64,000 nt of DNA from Chitinophaga solisilvae. GTDB lineage: Bacteria; Bacteroidota; Bacteroidia; Chitinophagales; Chitinophagaceae. Below, in pieces: positions 43,441 to 51,726 of this stretch (its first letter is position 1; every line of letters starts with the position of its first letter). The notes beneath the pieces are model-generated. The model did not search any database and was not told the DNA's origin. It worked only from the letters and a program-made list of their open reading frames with translations. The stretch lies in NCBI RefSeq assembly GCF_009928525.1, contig NZ_JAABOK010000013.1:62001-126000 (forward strand), written 5' to 3'. Both the position numbers and the translations under genes were made by a program.

Positions 43441-44427
43441 ATGCAAGATGTGCAGATTCGTCATGACTGGACGTTAGAAGAAATTAAGGCCATCTACAAC
43501 ACTCCGCTGATGGAGCTGGTGTACCGTGCTGCCACCCTCCATCGTGAGTACCAGGATACCGCTGAAGTACAGGTATGTACCCTGCTGTCCATTAAAACAG
43601 GCGGATGCACGGAAGATTGCGCTTATTGCCCACAGGCTGCCAGATACAATACGGATATAAATGTTCACGGCCTCATGAAAAAAGAGGATGTACTGAGCTA
43701 TGCACAGCAGGCAAAAGATGCCGGTTCCACCCGTTTCTGTATGGGCGCCGCCTGGCGTGAGGTACGCGACAACCGCGACTTCGACAGGGTACTCGATATG
43801 GTAAAGGGTGTGAATCAACTGGGAATGGAAGTATGCTGTACCCTCGGCATGCTCACCGCCGAACAGGCCAGAAAACTGGCTGATGCGGGCCTGTATGCCT
43901 ACAACCACAACCTGGACACTTCCCGCGAACATTATGGCGAAATCATCACCACCCGTACCTATGATGATCGTCTTGAAACACTGGACAACGTCAGAAAAGC
44001 CGGTGTAAGCGTTTGCTGCGGCGGAATTATCGGTCTGGGTGAAAACCATGAAGACCGTATCAACATGCTGCACACATTAAGCAGCCTGCCGGAACACCCG
44101 GATTCCGTTCCCATCAACGCACTGACCCGCGTAAAAGGTACGCCGCTCGAACATCTCCCTAAAGTGGAGTTCTGGGATATGGTACGCATGATCGCCACCA
44201 CCCGCATCCTCATGCCCAAAGCTATGGTGCGCCTCAGCGCCGGCCGCGCGGAAATGAGCATGTCCGACCAGGCCCTCTGCTTCATGGCAGGCGCCAACTC
44301 CATCTTCACCGGCGAGAAATTACTCACTACCGGCAACCCGTCTTTCGAACAGGATCATATGATGTTTGAGATACTGGGACTGAAGGCGAGAGAAGCGTTT
44401 AAGGAAGAAGCGACGCAATGCTGCTAA
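43441..44427 (+). CDS. bioB: Biotin synthase
   Basis: A 328-residue radical SAM enzyme that inserts sulfur into dethiobiotin, the last step of biotin synthesis. The cluster-binding CxxxCxxC is at Cys56, Cys60 and Cys63 (GGCTEDCAYCPQ). Other family segments are present: NHNLDTSREHY, CCGGIIGLGE and PKAMVRLSAGR, the latter carrying the Arg that ligates the second [2Fe-2S] cluster. Length is typical. It is monocistronic. Palindrome P5 starts 3 nt after its stop codon. Confidence 0.97.
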   Translation: MQDVQIRHDWTLEEIKAIYNTPLMELVYRAATLHREYQDTAEVQVCTLLSIKTGGCTEDCAYCPQAARYNTDINVHGLMKKEDVLSYAQQAKDAGSTRFCMGAAWREVRDNRDFDRVLDMVKGVNQLGMEVCCTLGMLTAEQARKLADAGLYAYNHNLDTSREHYGEIITTRTYDDRLETLDNVRKAGVSVCCGGIIGLGENHEDRINMLHTLSSLPEHPDSVPINALTRVKGTPLEHLPKVEFWDMVRMIATTRILMPKAMVRLSAGRAEMSMSDQALCFMAGANSIFTGEKLLTTGNPSFEQDHMMFEILGLKAREAFKEEATQCC

Positions 44428-44430
44428 AAT

Positions 44431-44573
44431 AATTACGAATTACGAATTACGAATTACGAATGTAGCCCGAAGATAAAAGCGAAGACCGAAGCGATATACT
44501 TTTAAGTATTTGCTTCGGTCTTCGCTTTTATCTTCGGGCTACATTCGTAATTCGTAATTCGTAATTCGTAATT
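44431..44573. repeat. Long palindrome P5, type A
   Basis: Arms of about 70 bp (44431-44501 and 44504-44573) match except for one small indel near the tip. Outer part: 7-nt units. Inner part: 12-nt units CCGAAGATAAAA, GCGAAGACCGAA and GCGATATACTT. The element fills the gap between the bioB and aroQ stop codons, overlapping the latter by two bases. Confidence 0.88.
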
Positions 44574-44988
44574 ACTTCAAAAAGTATTTCACTCCCAACT
44601 CATACCCCTTCATCCCCAACCCACAAATACTACCTACGCATTTTGGCGCAATCAGGGAAGTATGTCTGAATTCTTCGCGGGCATATACGTTGCTGATATG
44701 TATTTCTATTACGGGCGTTTTGATAGCGGCGATGGCGTCACGGATGGCTACGGAAGTATGTGTATAGCCGCCGGCGTTAAGGAGGATGCCGTCAAATGAA
44801 AATCCTGTTTCATGCAGGAAGTTGATAATTTCCCCTTCCACATTACTCTGGAAATAACTGAACTGAATAGCAGGAAACAGCTGCTGCAGCTGTTTAAAAT
44901 AATCTTCAAAGGATTCACTGCCATAGATACCAGGCTCCCGCTTGCCCAGCAGATTGAGATTAGGTCCGTTAATGATGGCTATCTGCAT
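44572..44988 (-). CDS. aroQ: 3-dehydroquinate dehydratase, type II
   Basis: A 138-residue cytoplasmic enzyme of the shikimate pathway, dehydrating 3-dehydroquinate to 3-dehydroshikimate. The start IAIINGPNLNLLGKREPGIYG holds the catalytic Tyr and the Arg of the active-site loop. LLNAGGYTHTSVAIRDAI and VIEIHISNVYAREEFRHTS are also typical. The type II length fits. The start at 44988 is preferred to 45000 because the family begins MxIxIINGPNL. It lies between palindromes P5 and P6. Confidence 0.96.
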   Translation of the reverse strand: MQIAIINGPNLNLLGKREPGIYGSESFEDYFKQLQQLFPAIQFSYFQSNVEGEIINFLHETGFSFDGILLNAGGYTHTSVAIRDAIAAIKTPVIEIHISNVYAREEFRHTSLIAPKCVGSICGLGMKGYELGVKYFLK

Positions 44989-45034
44989 GATATGATACAA
45001 TTAATGATGGCAACGAAGATAGAACCCCTATTTG

Positions 45035-45270
45035 AGATTTTATTATTTAGTTATTTGGTTATTTGAGATTTGTTTCAAAGAGAGGAGCCGTTCTGAAGAT
45101 TTTGGGATTTTGGAATTTTTTGATTTTGGGATTTTTAAATGCAGCAAAGATCTATGCGAATATCTCCACTGCATTTAAAAATCAAAAAATTCCAAAATCC
45201 CAAAATCCCAAAATCTTCAGAACGGCTCCTCTCTTTGAAACAAATCTCAAATAACCAAATAATAAAATCT
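45035..45270. repeat. Long palindrome P6, type B
   Basis: Arms of about 105 bp pair closely. They carry AGATTTTATTATTTGG, TTATTTGAGATTTGTTTC, a TTCAGAACGGCTC stretch, GATTTTGGGATTTT repeats and AAATGCAGC. The left arm has an extra 8-nt ATTTAGTT-like unit. The right end overlaps the ubiX stop codon by one base. It separates the leftward genes ubiX and aroQ. Confidence 0.85.
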
Positions 45271-45842
45271 TAAATATTATTGGGGTCGCCCCAGCGGTAC
45301 GTGTCCTGTTCTATGCCGGCTAGATCGATGATGCGGTCTACGACGGTGGCGGCCACTTCTTCTATGGTGGTGGGTACGCTGTAGAAAGAGGGGGTGGCGG
45401 GGCAGATGATGCCGCCGGCCAGGGTAACGGTTTCCATATTGCGGATGTGCATGAGGTTATAAGGTGTTTCACGCACTACGCAGATGAGTTTCCGCCGTTC
45501 CTTCAGCACTACGTCGGCAGCACGGGTAATGAGGTCGTTGGAGATGCCGGTGGCGATACGCCCCAGGGTGCCCATGGAACAGGGGCAGATAATCATGGTG
45601 TTGAATCTTCCGGAGCCGGAAGCAAAGGGAGCATGGAAATCCTGCTGTGTATAAAAGCGGAAAGGCAGCAGGTTATAATCTTCATTGTTCAGTTCTGTTT
45701 GCCAGACAGTCTTGGCGTTTTCTGTCATTACAACGGCAACTTCATCCAGCTGGTCTGCGGCGGCCCGGAGCTTGTGCAGCAATTGCCTCGCATACACAGA
45801 CCCGCTGGCTCCTGTAACTGCTACTACTATACGATGTTTCAT
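45270..45842 (-). CDS. ubiX: Flavin prenyltransferase
   Basis: A 190-residue enzyme that prenylates FMN to make the cofactor of UbiD-type decarboxylases. Features: IVVAVTGASGSVYARQLL at the start (FMN site), GSGRFNTMIICPCSMGTLGRIATG, RAADVVLKERRKLICVVRETPYN and MRNMETVTLAGGIICPATPSFY. Length is standard. No ubiD gene is in the window. It is probably the last gene of a leftward operon with the small lipoprotein and ytxJ (35-nt gap to the latter). Confidence 0.95.
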   Translation of the reverse strand: MKHRIVVAVTGASGSVYARQLLHKLRAAADQLDEVAVVMTENAKTVWQTELNNEDYNLLPFRFYTQQDFHAPFASGSGRFNTMIICPCSMGTLGRIATGISNDLITRAADVVLKERRKLICVVRETPYNLMHIRNMETVTLAGGIICPATPSFYSVPTTIEEVAATVVDRIIDLAGIEQDTYRWGDPNNI

Positions 45843-45877
45843 GGTGCTATGCTATATAATAGCACAAAGCTAGCCTA

Positions 45878-46210
45878 TTATCCGTTAAGGTGGCCGGCAA
45901 TCTCCTCCATGCTGATACCGTTATGGCTTTCGTCGTATACACAAACGCCCTTGTCTATCACCAATACCTGGGGAGATTCGTGCATTATCCCGAAATCATG
46001 CGCTATTTTACCGGAAATATCCCGGTGAGCGATCAGGTCAAGATAATAAAATGTTAATCCTTCCGGCGCTACAGCCCGTTCCAGGCGGGATTTAGCCATA
46101 GAGCTGATAGAACAACGCGTGCTGTGCTTAAAAATAACTACCGGCTGCATGGCAGACTCCTCTATGATCTGCTGCAGCTGCGCTTCACTGTCCAACGTTT
46201 TCCAGGTCAT
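45878..46210 (-). CDS. ytxJ: Bacillithiol-system redox protein YtxJ
   Basis: A 110-residue thioredoxin-fold monothiol protein. The active segment VIFKHSTRCSISSMAKSRL has the single Cys of YtxJ-type bacilliredoxins at about residue 33. It should reduce bacillithiol-mixed disulfides on proteins, which agrees with the use of bacillithiol in Bacteroidota. Cytoplasmic. It lies 2 nt after the small lipoprotein gene, so these are probably translated together. Confidence 0.9.
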   Translation of the reverse strand: MTWKTLDSEAQLQQIIEESAMQPVVIFKHSTRCSISSMAKSRLERAVAPEGLTFYYLDLIAHRDISGKIAHDFGIMHESPQVLVIDKGVCVYDESHNGISMEEIAGHLNG

Positions 46211-46212
46211 TA

Positions 46213-46362
46213 CTAGCTTAATTTAGGATGCGCTGCCACCGGGGCTTTGGCCATCCCTCTCATCGGGCAACCCAATTTCTGGTGACTGGCGCAGGATGTT
46301 AATAAAGCTGCAAAGATACAAACCATACCTGCGTAGCCCAAAATTCTTACAGTTGATTTCAT
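46213..46362 (-). CDS. Very small lipoprotein (49 residues)
   Basis: The mature part after lipobox Cys24 (LLTSC) is only 25 residues, with a Cys-Pro-Met-Arg stretch, a GMAKA segment and several His. The sequence QKLGCPMRGMAK may bind metal or be disulfide-linked; that is inference. Start 46362 is preferred because the signal begins there. A consensus promoter lies 80-120 nt upstream, and ytxJ follows 2 nt later. Unknown function; easy to miss in annotation because of its size. Confidence 0.65.
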   Translation of the reverse strand: MKSTVRILGYAGMVCIFAALLTSCASHQKLGCPMRGMAKAPVAAHPKLS

Positions 46363-46450
46363 ACTGGGAGTTTTAATAATAAGTAAACGAAAATTCATAG
46401 GAAATTATGATACGACAACTTTTTTAATCGTCTTTTGTAACGTTATTTTG

Positions 46451-46480
46451 CAAATATAAATAATACATTAAAAAAAACAA
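46451..46480 (-). promoter_or_regulatory. Consensus promoter for the lipoprotein-ytxJ-ubiX operon
   Basis: On the minus strand TTG (46480-46478), 19 nt, then TATATTTG (46458-46451) fits the Bacteroidota promoter consensus. The predicted start near 46444 gives a leader of about 80 nt. Confidence 0.5.
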
Positions 46481-46483
46481 TAC

Positions 46484-46608
46484 TATTTGAGATTTGGTTA
46501 TTTGAGATTTGGTTATTTAAAATGCAGCGGAGATATACGCGAATAGAATCTGCTGCGATCTCCGCTGCATTTTAAATAACCAAATCTCAAATAACCAGAT
46601 CTCAAATA
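46484..46608. repeat. Long palindrome P7, short type B
   Basis: Arms of about 51 bp (46484-46534 and 46557-46608) match with one mismatch. Units: TATTTGAGATTTGGT twice, then TATTTAAAATGCAGCGGAGAT. The middle GATTTTGG repeats of P2 and P6 are absent. It ends 9 nt before the mpl start codon, so the folded RNA would lie next to the ribosome site if transcribed. Confidence 0.87.
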
Positions 46609-46617
46609 AATCCCGGT

Positions 46618-47976
46618 ATGGCAAAAGTACATTTTATTGCAATAGGCGGCAGCGTGATGCACCAGCTGGCCATCGCACTCAGGCATAAAGGTTATGAAGT
46701 AACCGGCAGCGATGATGAGATATTTGAACCGGCCCTCTCCAACCTGCGCCAGGCAGGTATTCTGCCGGCAGCTACCGGATGGGATGCCACCCGTATCACA
46801 CCGGATACAGATGCGGTAATACTGGGCATGCATGCCCGGGAAGACAATCCTGAGCTGATACGCGCCCGGGAGCTGCAGCTGAAAATATATTCCTTCCCGG
46901 AATACATCTACCAGGAAAGTAAAAATAAAACACGGGTAGCCATTGGCGGCAGTCATGGTAAAACCACCACCACTGCCATGGTCATGCATGTGCTCCGGAA
47001 TACGGGCCAGTCCTTCGATTACCTGGTAGGCGCCCGGCTGGAAGGCTTTGACCAGTCCGTAAATATCACCGATGCCCCGCTCATCGTCTGCGAAGCAGAT
47101 GAATACCCGGCTTCCGTGCTGGAGAAACGGCCCAAATTCCACTTTCTCCATCCGCAGATAGCCGTACTCACCGGCATTGCCTGGGACCATATCAACGTAT
47201 TTCCTACCTACGATATTTATAAAGAACAGTTTGCCATTTTTATCCGGCAGATGGAACCCGGACAGGTATTGATCTACAACAGTTCGGATGCTGAACTCGG
47301 CAGCCTCGTGGCCGCCGAAGGCCGTCACCTCCGGCTGGTGCCCTATGGTATTCCGATCCACATGATAAATGATGGCGTTACCCGCGTATTCTTCGACGAA
47401 GGCTATGCCGACCTCGAAGTTTTCGGCGACCATAACCTGCTGAATATGCACGCCGCCAAACTGGTGTGCAATGAACTGGGCATCAGCGATGAAGATTTTC
47501 TGAAAGCCATTGCCAGCTTCAAAGGTGCTGCCAAACGCCTGGAAGTGATTGCCAAAAGCGATTCCAGCGTTATTTACCGCGACTTCGCACATGCGCCGTC
47601 TAAAGTGAAAGCTACCGTAGAAGCCACCCACCGGCAATTCCCTGACAGGAAACTCATCGCCGTACTGGAACTGCACACTTACAGCAGCCTCAATGCAGAC
47701 TTCCTCTCGCAGTACGAAGGCGCACTCGATAATGCCGATGTAGCCGCCGTATTCTACAGCAAACATGCACTGGAAATAAAACGTATGCCGGATCTGCAAC
47801 CGGAACTTATCGCTGAAAAATTTGGCCGGAAAGATATCCGGGTATTCCATGAAAAAGCACAGCTGGATGCATTCCTGGCACAACAGGAATATCATCACGC
47901 CAACCTGCTGCTCATGAGCTCCGGCACATACGATGGCATGGATTTTCCTTCATTGAAAAATCTCCTCGCCAAATAA
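46618..47976 (+). CDS. mpl: UDP-N-acetylmuramate tripeptide ligase (peptidoglycan recycling)
   Basis: A 452-residue Mur ligase. It joins recycled L-Ala-gamma-D-Glu-meso-DAP to UDP-MurNAc with ATP. It starts with a MurC-like nucleotide fold (VHFIAIGGSVMHQLA). ATP site: VAIGGSHGKTTTTAMV. Central ligase segments are ICEADEYPASVLEKRPKF and VLTGIAWDHINVFPT, and the C-terminal domain has IYRDFAHAPSKVKATVEA. The GGSVMHQLA start and the absence of a MurC-type C-terminus fit Mpl rather than MurC. Palindrome P7 lies just upstream. Confidence 0.9.
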   Translation: MAKVHFIAIGGSVMHQLAIALRHKGYEVTGSDDEIFEPALSNLRQAGILPAATGWDATRITPDTDAVILGMHAREDNPELIRARELQLKIYSFPEYIYQESKNKTRVAIGGSHGKTTTTAMVMHVLRNTGQSFDYLVGARLEGFDQSVNITDAPLIVCEADEYPASVLEKRPKFHFLHPQIAVLTGIAWDHINVFPTYDIYKEQFAIFIRQMEPGQVLIYNSSDAELGSLVAAEGRHLRLVPYGIPIHMINDGVTRVFFDEGYADLEVFGDHNLLNMHAAKLVCNELGISDEDFLKAIASFKGAAKRLEVIAKSDSSVIYRDFAHAPSKVKATVEATHRQFPDRKLIAVLELHTYSSLNADFLSQYEGALDNADVAAVFYSKHALEIKRMPDLQPELIAEKFGRKDIRVFHEKAQLDAFLAQQEYHHANLLLMSSGTYDGMDFPSLKNLLAK

Positions 47977-48033
47977 CCCTACATTTGCGCAACAACAAGA
48001 CAGCTTATAATATCATCAATATAAAAAATAGAA

Positions 48034-48807
48034 ATGCCTTCTTTGCTCCTCAAAAGGCCGCTGGCCGTAATTGATCTGGAAACCACAGGTACCAATGTGG
48101 CAGCGGACCGTATCATCGAAATTGCTATCATCAAAGTATTTCCTGATAAAACTACACAGTCGAAAGTAAAACGTATTAACCCCGGCATGCCCATCCCTGC
48201 AGGTTCTACAGCTATTCACGGTATCAGGGACGAAGATGTGAAAGAGGCGCCCACCTTTAAACAGGCAGCCAACGAATTAAAAGTTTTCCTGGAAAACTGC
48301 GACCTCGCCGGCTACAATTCCAACCGCTTCGATATTCCCCTCCTCGTGGAAGAATTCCTGCGGGCCGATATGGAATTTGATGTATCTAAAAGAAAATTTG
48401 TAGACGTACAGCGCATCTTCCACCTGATGGAAAAACGTACGCTGGCTGCCGCCTACAAATTCTACTGCGATAAACAACTGGAGAATGCCCACAGCGCGGA
48501 AGCCGATGCACTCGCCACCTACGAAATCCTGGAAGCCCAGCTGGGCCGGTACGACCACCTGCAGCAGGATATTGAAGGACTCGCCGAATTCACCAAGGAA
48601 GAAGACTACGTAGACTTCGCCCGCCGCATCGTTATGCAGGGCGGACAGGAAGTATTCAACTTCGGTAAATACAAAGGCAGACCCGTCAGAGAAGTATTGA
48701 AAGCAGAACCACAGTATTACGACTGGATGATGAAAGCAGATTTCCCGCTCAATACCAAGCAGAAACTGTCGGAGATCTACTATAATATGATGTTAAAAAA
48801 ACTGTAA
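48034..48807 (+). CDS. 3'-5' exonuclease, DnaQ/ExoX type
   Basis: A 257-residue nuclease. The DEDDh core has Asp14 and Glu16 (AVIDLETTG), and NCDLAGYNSNRFDIPLL and HSAEADALATYEIL supply the other metal ligands and the catalytic His. A C-terminal segment (FGKYKGRPVREVLKAEPQYYDWMM, about 211-235) resembles the small C-terminal domain of ExoX-like exonucleases. Probably proofreads or trims DNA 3' ends. It follows mpl by 57 nt. Confidence 0.9.
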   Translation: MPSLLLKRPLAVIDLETTGTNVAADRIIEIAIIKVFPDKTTQSKVKRINPGMPIPAGSTAIHGIRDEDVKEAPTFKQAANELKVFLENCDLAGYNSNRFDIPLLVEEFLRADMEFDVSKRKFVDVQRIFHLMEKRTLAAAYKFYCDKQLENAHSAEADALATYEILEAQLGRYDHLQQDIEGLAEFTKEEDYVDFARRIVMQGGQEVFNFGKYKGRPVREVLKAEPQYYDWMMKADFPLNTKQKLSEIYYNMMLKKL

Positions 48808-48880
48808 TATTTTTCCGGAACGTCCTATCTTGCGCCGGAATTGAACTATTTTCACAGTCCAAAAAACACACGCTGCTGAA

Positions 48881-49621
48881 GTGGAAAAGCTTGTCATTAT
48901 TCCTACGTACAATGAGAAGGATAATATCCGAAATATCATTGACGCTGTATTTTCCTTACAGCAGAATTTTCATATCCTGATCGTGGACGATGGCTCTCCC
49001 GATGGTACCGGCGCGATTGTAAAATCGCTGCAGGCAGCCCATCCGGACGCATTATTCCTGGAAGAAAGATCCGGCAAACAGGGATTGGGCACCGCCTATA
49101 TCCATGGCTTCAAATGGGCGCTGGCCAGAAATTACCAGTACATATTTGAAATGGATGCCGACTTCTCCCACAATCCGAAAGATCTCATCCGCCTCTACGA
49201 CGCCTGCGCCAAAGGAGGTGCAGATGTATCCGTAGGCTCCCGCTACGTTAAAGGCGGCAAAACAGAAAACTGGCCCTGGGACCGTGCCGTACTCTCCTAC
49301 GGCGCCTCCATCTACGTTGGCATGATTACCTGGATGCCCGTTAAAGATCCTACCGCCGGCTTCGTTTGCTACCGTAACACCGTACTGGAAGCAATCAACC
49401 TGGACCAGATCCAGTTCGTTGGCTACGCCTTCCAGATTGAAATGAAATTTACCGCCTGGAAACTCGGCTTCAAAATTGCCGAAGTCCCCATCACTTTCAA
49501 AGACCGCCGCGAAGGCTACTCCAAAATGAGTAAAGGTATTGTGAAAGAAGGTGTATTGGGCGTATTGAAAATACAATGGCAAAGCCTTTTCAGGAATTAT
49601 AAGAAAAGGGTTACCAGTTAA
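48881..49621 (+). CDS. Polyprenol monophosphomannose synthase-like GT2 enzyme
   Basis: A 246-residue family 2 glycosyltransferase that begins with GTG. It matches DPM1-like enzymes moving mannose or another sugar from a nucleotide to polyprenyl phosphate. Features: VIIPTYNEKDNIRNII, LIVDDGSPDGTG, EMDADFSHNP (metal-binding DxD-like), DVSVGSRYVKGG, and the closing RREGYSKMSKGIVKEG. It lacks the membrane GtrA domain some relatives have. No ATG is in a better position, so GTG is kept. Palindrome P8 follows the stop immediately. Confidence 0.88.
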   Translation: MEKLVIIPTYNEKDNIRNIIDAVFSLQQNFHILIVDDGSPDGTGAIVKSLQAAHPDALFLEERSGKQGLGTAYIHGFKWALARNYQYIFEMDADFSHNPKDLIRLYDACAKGGADVSVGSRYVKGGKTENWPWDRAVLSYGASIYVGMITWMPVKDPTAGFVCYRNTVLEAINLDQIQFVGYAFQIEMKFTAWKLGFKIAEVPITFKDRREGYSKMSKGIVKEGVLGVLKIQWQSLFRNYKKRVTS

Positions 49622-49624
49622 AAT

Positions 49625-49770
49625 AATTACGAATTACGAATTGCGAATTACGAATGTAGAAGCGAAGATGAAAGCGTAGATATAAGAAGGTTAGCTATAG
49701 AAAATCCTCTTATATCTACGCTTTCATCTTCGCTTCTACATTCGTAATTCGCAATTCGTAATTCGCAATT
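49625..49770. repeat. Long palindrome P8, type A
   Basis: A 62-bp stem (49625-49686 and 49709-49770) with a 22-nt loop and one mismatch. 7-nt units outside; inside two exact 12-nt units GCGAAGATGAAA and GCGTAGATATAA. It begins 3 nt after the stop of the GT2 gene and ends 20 nt before the transporter start. Confidence 0.9.
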
Positions 49771-49790
49771 GTTTATTTATTTCCGATCAA

Positions 49791-50678
49791 ATGAAAAAAT
49801 CCTTCCTCCACCTCCACCTCTCCGTATTCCTCGCCGGATTCACTGGTATTCTGGGTAAACTCATTACCCTAAACGAAGGACTACTGGTATGGTACAGGTT
49901 ATTGATTACTGCAGTCACTTTATTTGTGCTGTTCCGGCTGCAGGGAACCTTAAAAAAACTGCCATGGAAGGATATACTGCCCATAGGCGCTACCGGCGTG
50001 GTGATTGCACTGCACTGGCTTTTCTTTTACGGCAGTATCAAATATTCAAACGTATCTATCGGGGTGATATGCTTCTCCCTGACCAGCCTCTTCACCGCTG
50101 TTTTTGATCCGCTGATTAACCGGAGACGGTTTGATGTGGCAGAAATGCTGTTGAGTATGCTGACGCTCTTCGGCATACTGCTCATCTTTCATTTCGATAC
50201 ACAGTACCGCACCGGTATTGTGCTGGGTATTATCTCTGCCATGTTTGCAGCGTTGTTTACCGTATTCAACAAAAGACTTATCAAGCGGTTTGATACCAAT
50301 ACCATCACTTTCTATGAGCTGTCTACCGGCTTTGTGGTGCTCACGCTGTTTATGCCGCTTTACCTGTATCTCTTCCCGGTGGCCAGTCTGCTGCCTACCA
50401 GTATGGATGTGGTATACCTGCTGATTCTTGCCTGGGCCTGCACTGTGTGCATGTACCTCCTGAGTATGAGCGCGCTGAAAAAAATATCTCCGTTTACGGT
50501 GAACCTCTGCTTCAATCTGGAACCGGTATACAGTATTATACTGGCTTTCCTCCTCTTTCATGAAAACAAAATGCTCAACAATGCCTTCTATGGCGGACTT
50601 GCCTGCATTATGCTGTCCGTTGCCCTGCAGATGATACGGGTAACCCGCCAGCACCGCGCAGCGGTAAAGGCAGCTTAA
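49791..50678 (+). CDS. EamA/DMT family membrane transporter
   Basis: A 295-residue inner-membrane protein with ten predicted helices in two EamA-type repeats; the second starts near residue 145 (GIVLGIISAMFAALFTVFNKRLI). The family exports or imports amino acids, purines or other small metabolites; substrate cannot be told. Its stop overlaps that of the convergent deoR-type gene by four bases (TTAA). Confidence 0.9.
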   Translation: MKKSFLHLHLSVFLAGFTGILGKLITLNEGLLVWYRLLITAVTLFVLFRLQGTLKKLPWKDILPIGATGVVIALHWLFFYGSIKYSNVSIGVICFSLTSLFTAVFDPLINRRRFDVAEMLLSMLTLFGILLIFHFDTQYRTGIVLGIISAMFAALFTVFNKRLIKRFDTNTITFYELSTGFVVLTLFMPLYLYLFPVASLLPTSMDVVYLLILAWACTVCMYLLSMSALKKISPFTVNLCFNLEPVYSIILAFLLFHENKMLNNAFYGGLACIMLSVALQMIRVTRQHRAAVKAA

Positions 50679-51424
50679 TACAGTTCCATATCCAGGTGCT
50701 GGTAAGGCGTGAGAATATGATTCTCCGGTTGTAATTCTGTGATGAGATAATTGATGAGGTTGAGATCGCAGACTTTCATGCGCTGGGAAGAATTGAGTTT
50801 TTCCGCGATGCTGAGGATGGCAAGCCTTTTAGATGCCCGTATCATAGCCCTTTTCACCTGCACTACCTCCCAGTCCGAATCTGTCATACCATCCTGTACC
50901 GAAAATCCGTTGGCGCCCATCAGGCATAGATCCACTTTAATATCCGCCAGCTGGTTGATGACGCTGGCCCCCAGGTGTACCTGCGAACTCCGGGATAGTT
51001 GTCCGCCGATACTGATGACCGTCAGATGCGGATGATCTACCAGCTGCAGCGCTACCAGCGGGCTGATAGTGAAAAATGTGGCCCGCAGGTTCTCCGGGAT
51101 TCTTTTGGCCAGCTCCAGGATAGTGGTGCCGCCTCCCGTAAGGATGACCATATCATTTTTCAGCAGCCGCAGGGTCTTCTCCGCAATCTGTTGCTTCGCC
51201 TCCTGTGCATATACCGTATTCGATGCATGAAAAGGATAATGAAAGGAATGACCGATAGCCCCTCCGTGTACTTTCAGCACCTTCCCTTCTTCCGCCAGCT
51301 CTTTGAGGTCCCGGCGTACAGTATCTTCTGAGATATTCAGCATAGCGCTGATGTCGGTAGATAAAACCTTGTTATGCAGATTAATCTGCCGCATAATAAA
51401 CGCATGGCGTTCTTCTTTCAACAT
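50675..51424 (-). CDS. DeoR/GlpR family transcriptional regulator
   Basis: A 249-residue repressor-type regulator. The N-terminal helix-turn-helix is LSTDISAMLNISEDTVRRDLKELAEEGKVLKVHGG. The C-terminal DeoR sensor domain binds a sugar phosphate; ILTGGGTTILELAKRIPE is the phosphate loop and LCLMGANGFSVQDGMTDSD is also typical. The start at 51424 is chosen because the DNA-binding domain begins there; upstream codons encode nothing similar to the family. It is divergent from a SusC gene, and AAAACGC repeats lie between. Confidence 0.9.
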   Translation of the reverse strand: MLKEERHAFIMRQINLHNKVLSTDISAMLNISEDTVRRDLKELAEEGKVLKVHGGAIGHSFHYPFHASNTVYAQEAKQQIAEKTLRLLKNDMVILTGGGTTILELAKRIPENLRATFFTISPLVALQLVDHPHLTVISIGGQLSRSSQVHLGASVINQLADIKVDLCLMGANGFSVQDGMTDSDWEVVQVKRAMIRASKRLAILSIAEKLNSSQRMKVCDLNLINYLITELQPENHILTPYQHLDMELY

Positions 51425-51726
51425 GCAGGGGAGCTTTTGTATGGTGCACAAATTTAAAAAAAACTCATCCAATCTGATTATGCGTGTTTTAGCAGGTTTG
51501 CACTGCGAATAAAACGCGTTTTCCCGCATATTTATATAAATTACGGAAATTTAAACATATTTTCATGCAAGAAAACGCATGAAGCAGCAAAGCTACCGTG
51601 TATGTGCCAACGACATAACGTGCGCCCTGGAAGTACCAACACTGGCTATCATCAACCAAATAACTGTAATTCACGAGATTAACTATTTCAGTAACCTATT
51701 GCAACCAAATTTCTAAATCCTCTATC
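51425..51726. promoter_or_regulatory. Control region between DeoR regulator and susC
   Basis: AAAACGCGTTTT, a perfect 12-bp palindrome, is at 51511-51522. AAAACGC recurs at 51572-51578 inside TTCATGC-N8-GCATGAA (51562-51583). A related GCGTGTTTT is at 51482-51490. These are candidate sites for the DeoR regulator. I found no TAnnTTTG box for susC here. Confidence 0.45.

Noticed and set aside
46513..47898. Long open frame antisense to mpl (461 codons)
   Set aside because: It lies wholly opposite a well-recognised ligase gene, and its product has no domain or signal and a composition typical of antisense frames.
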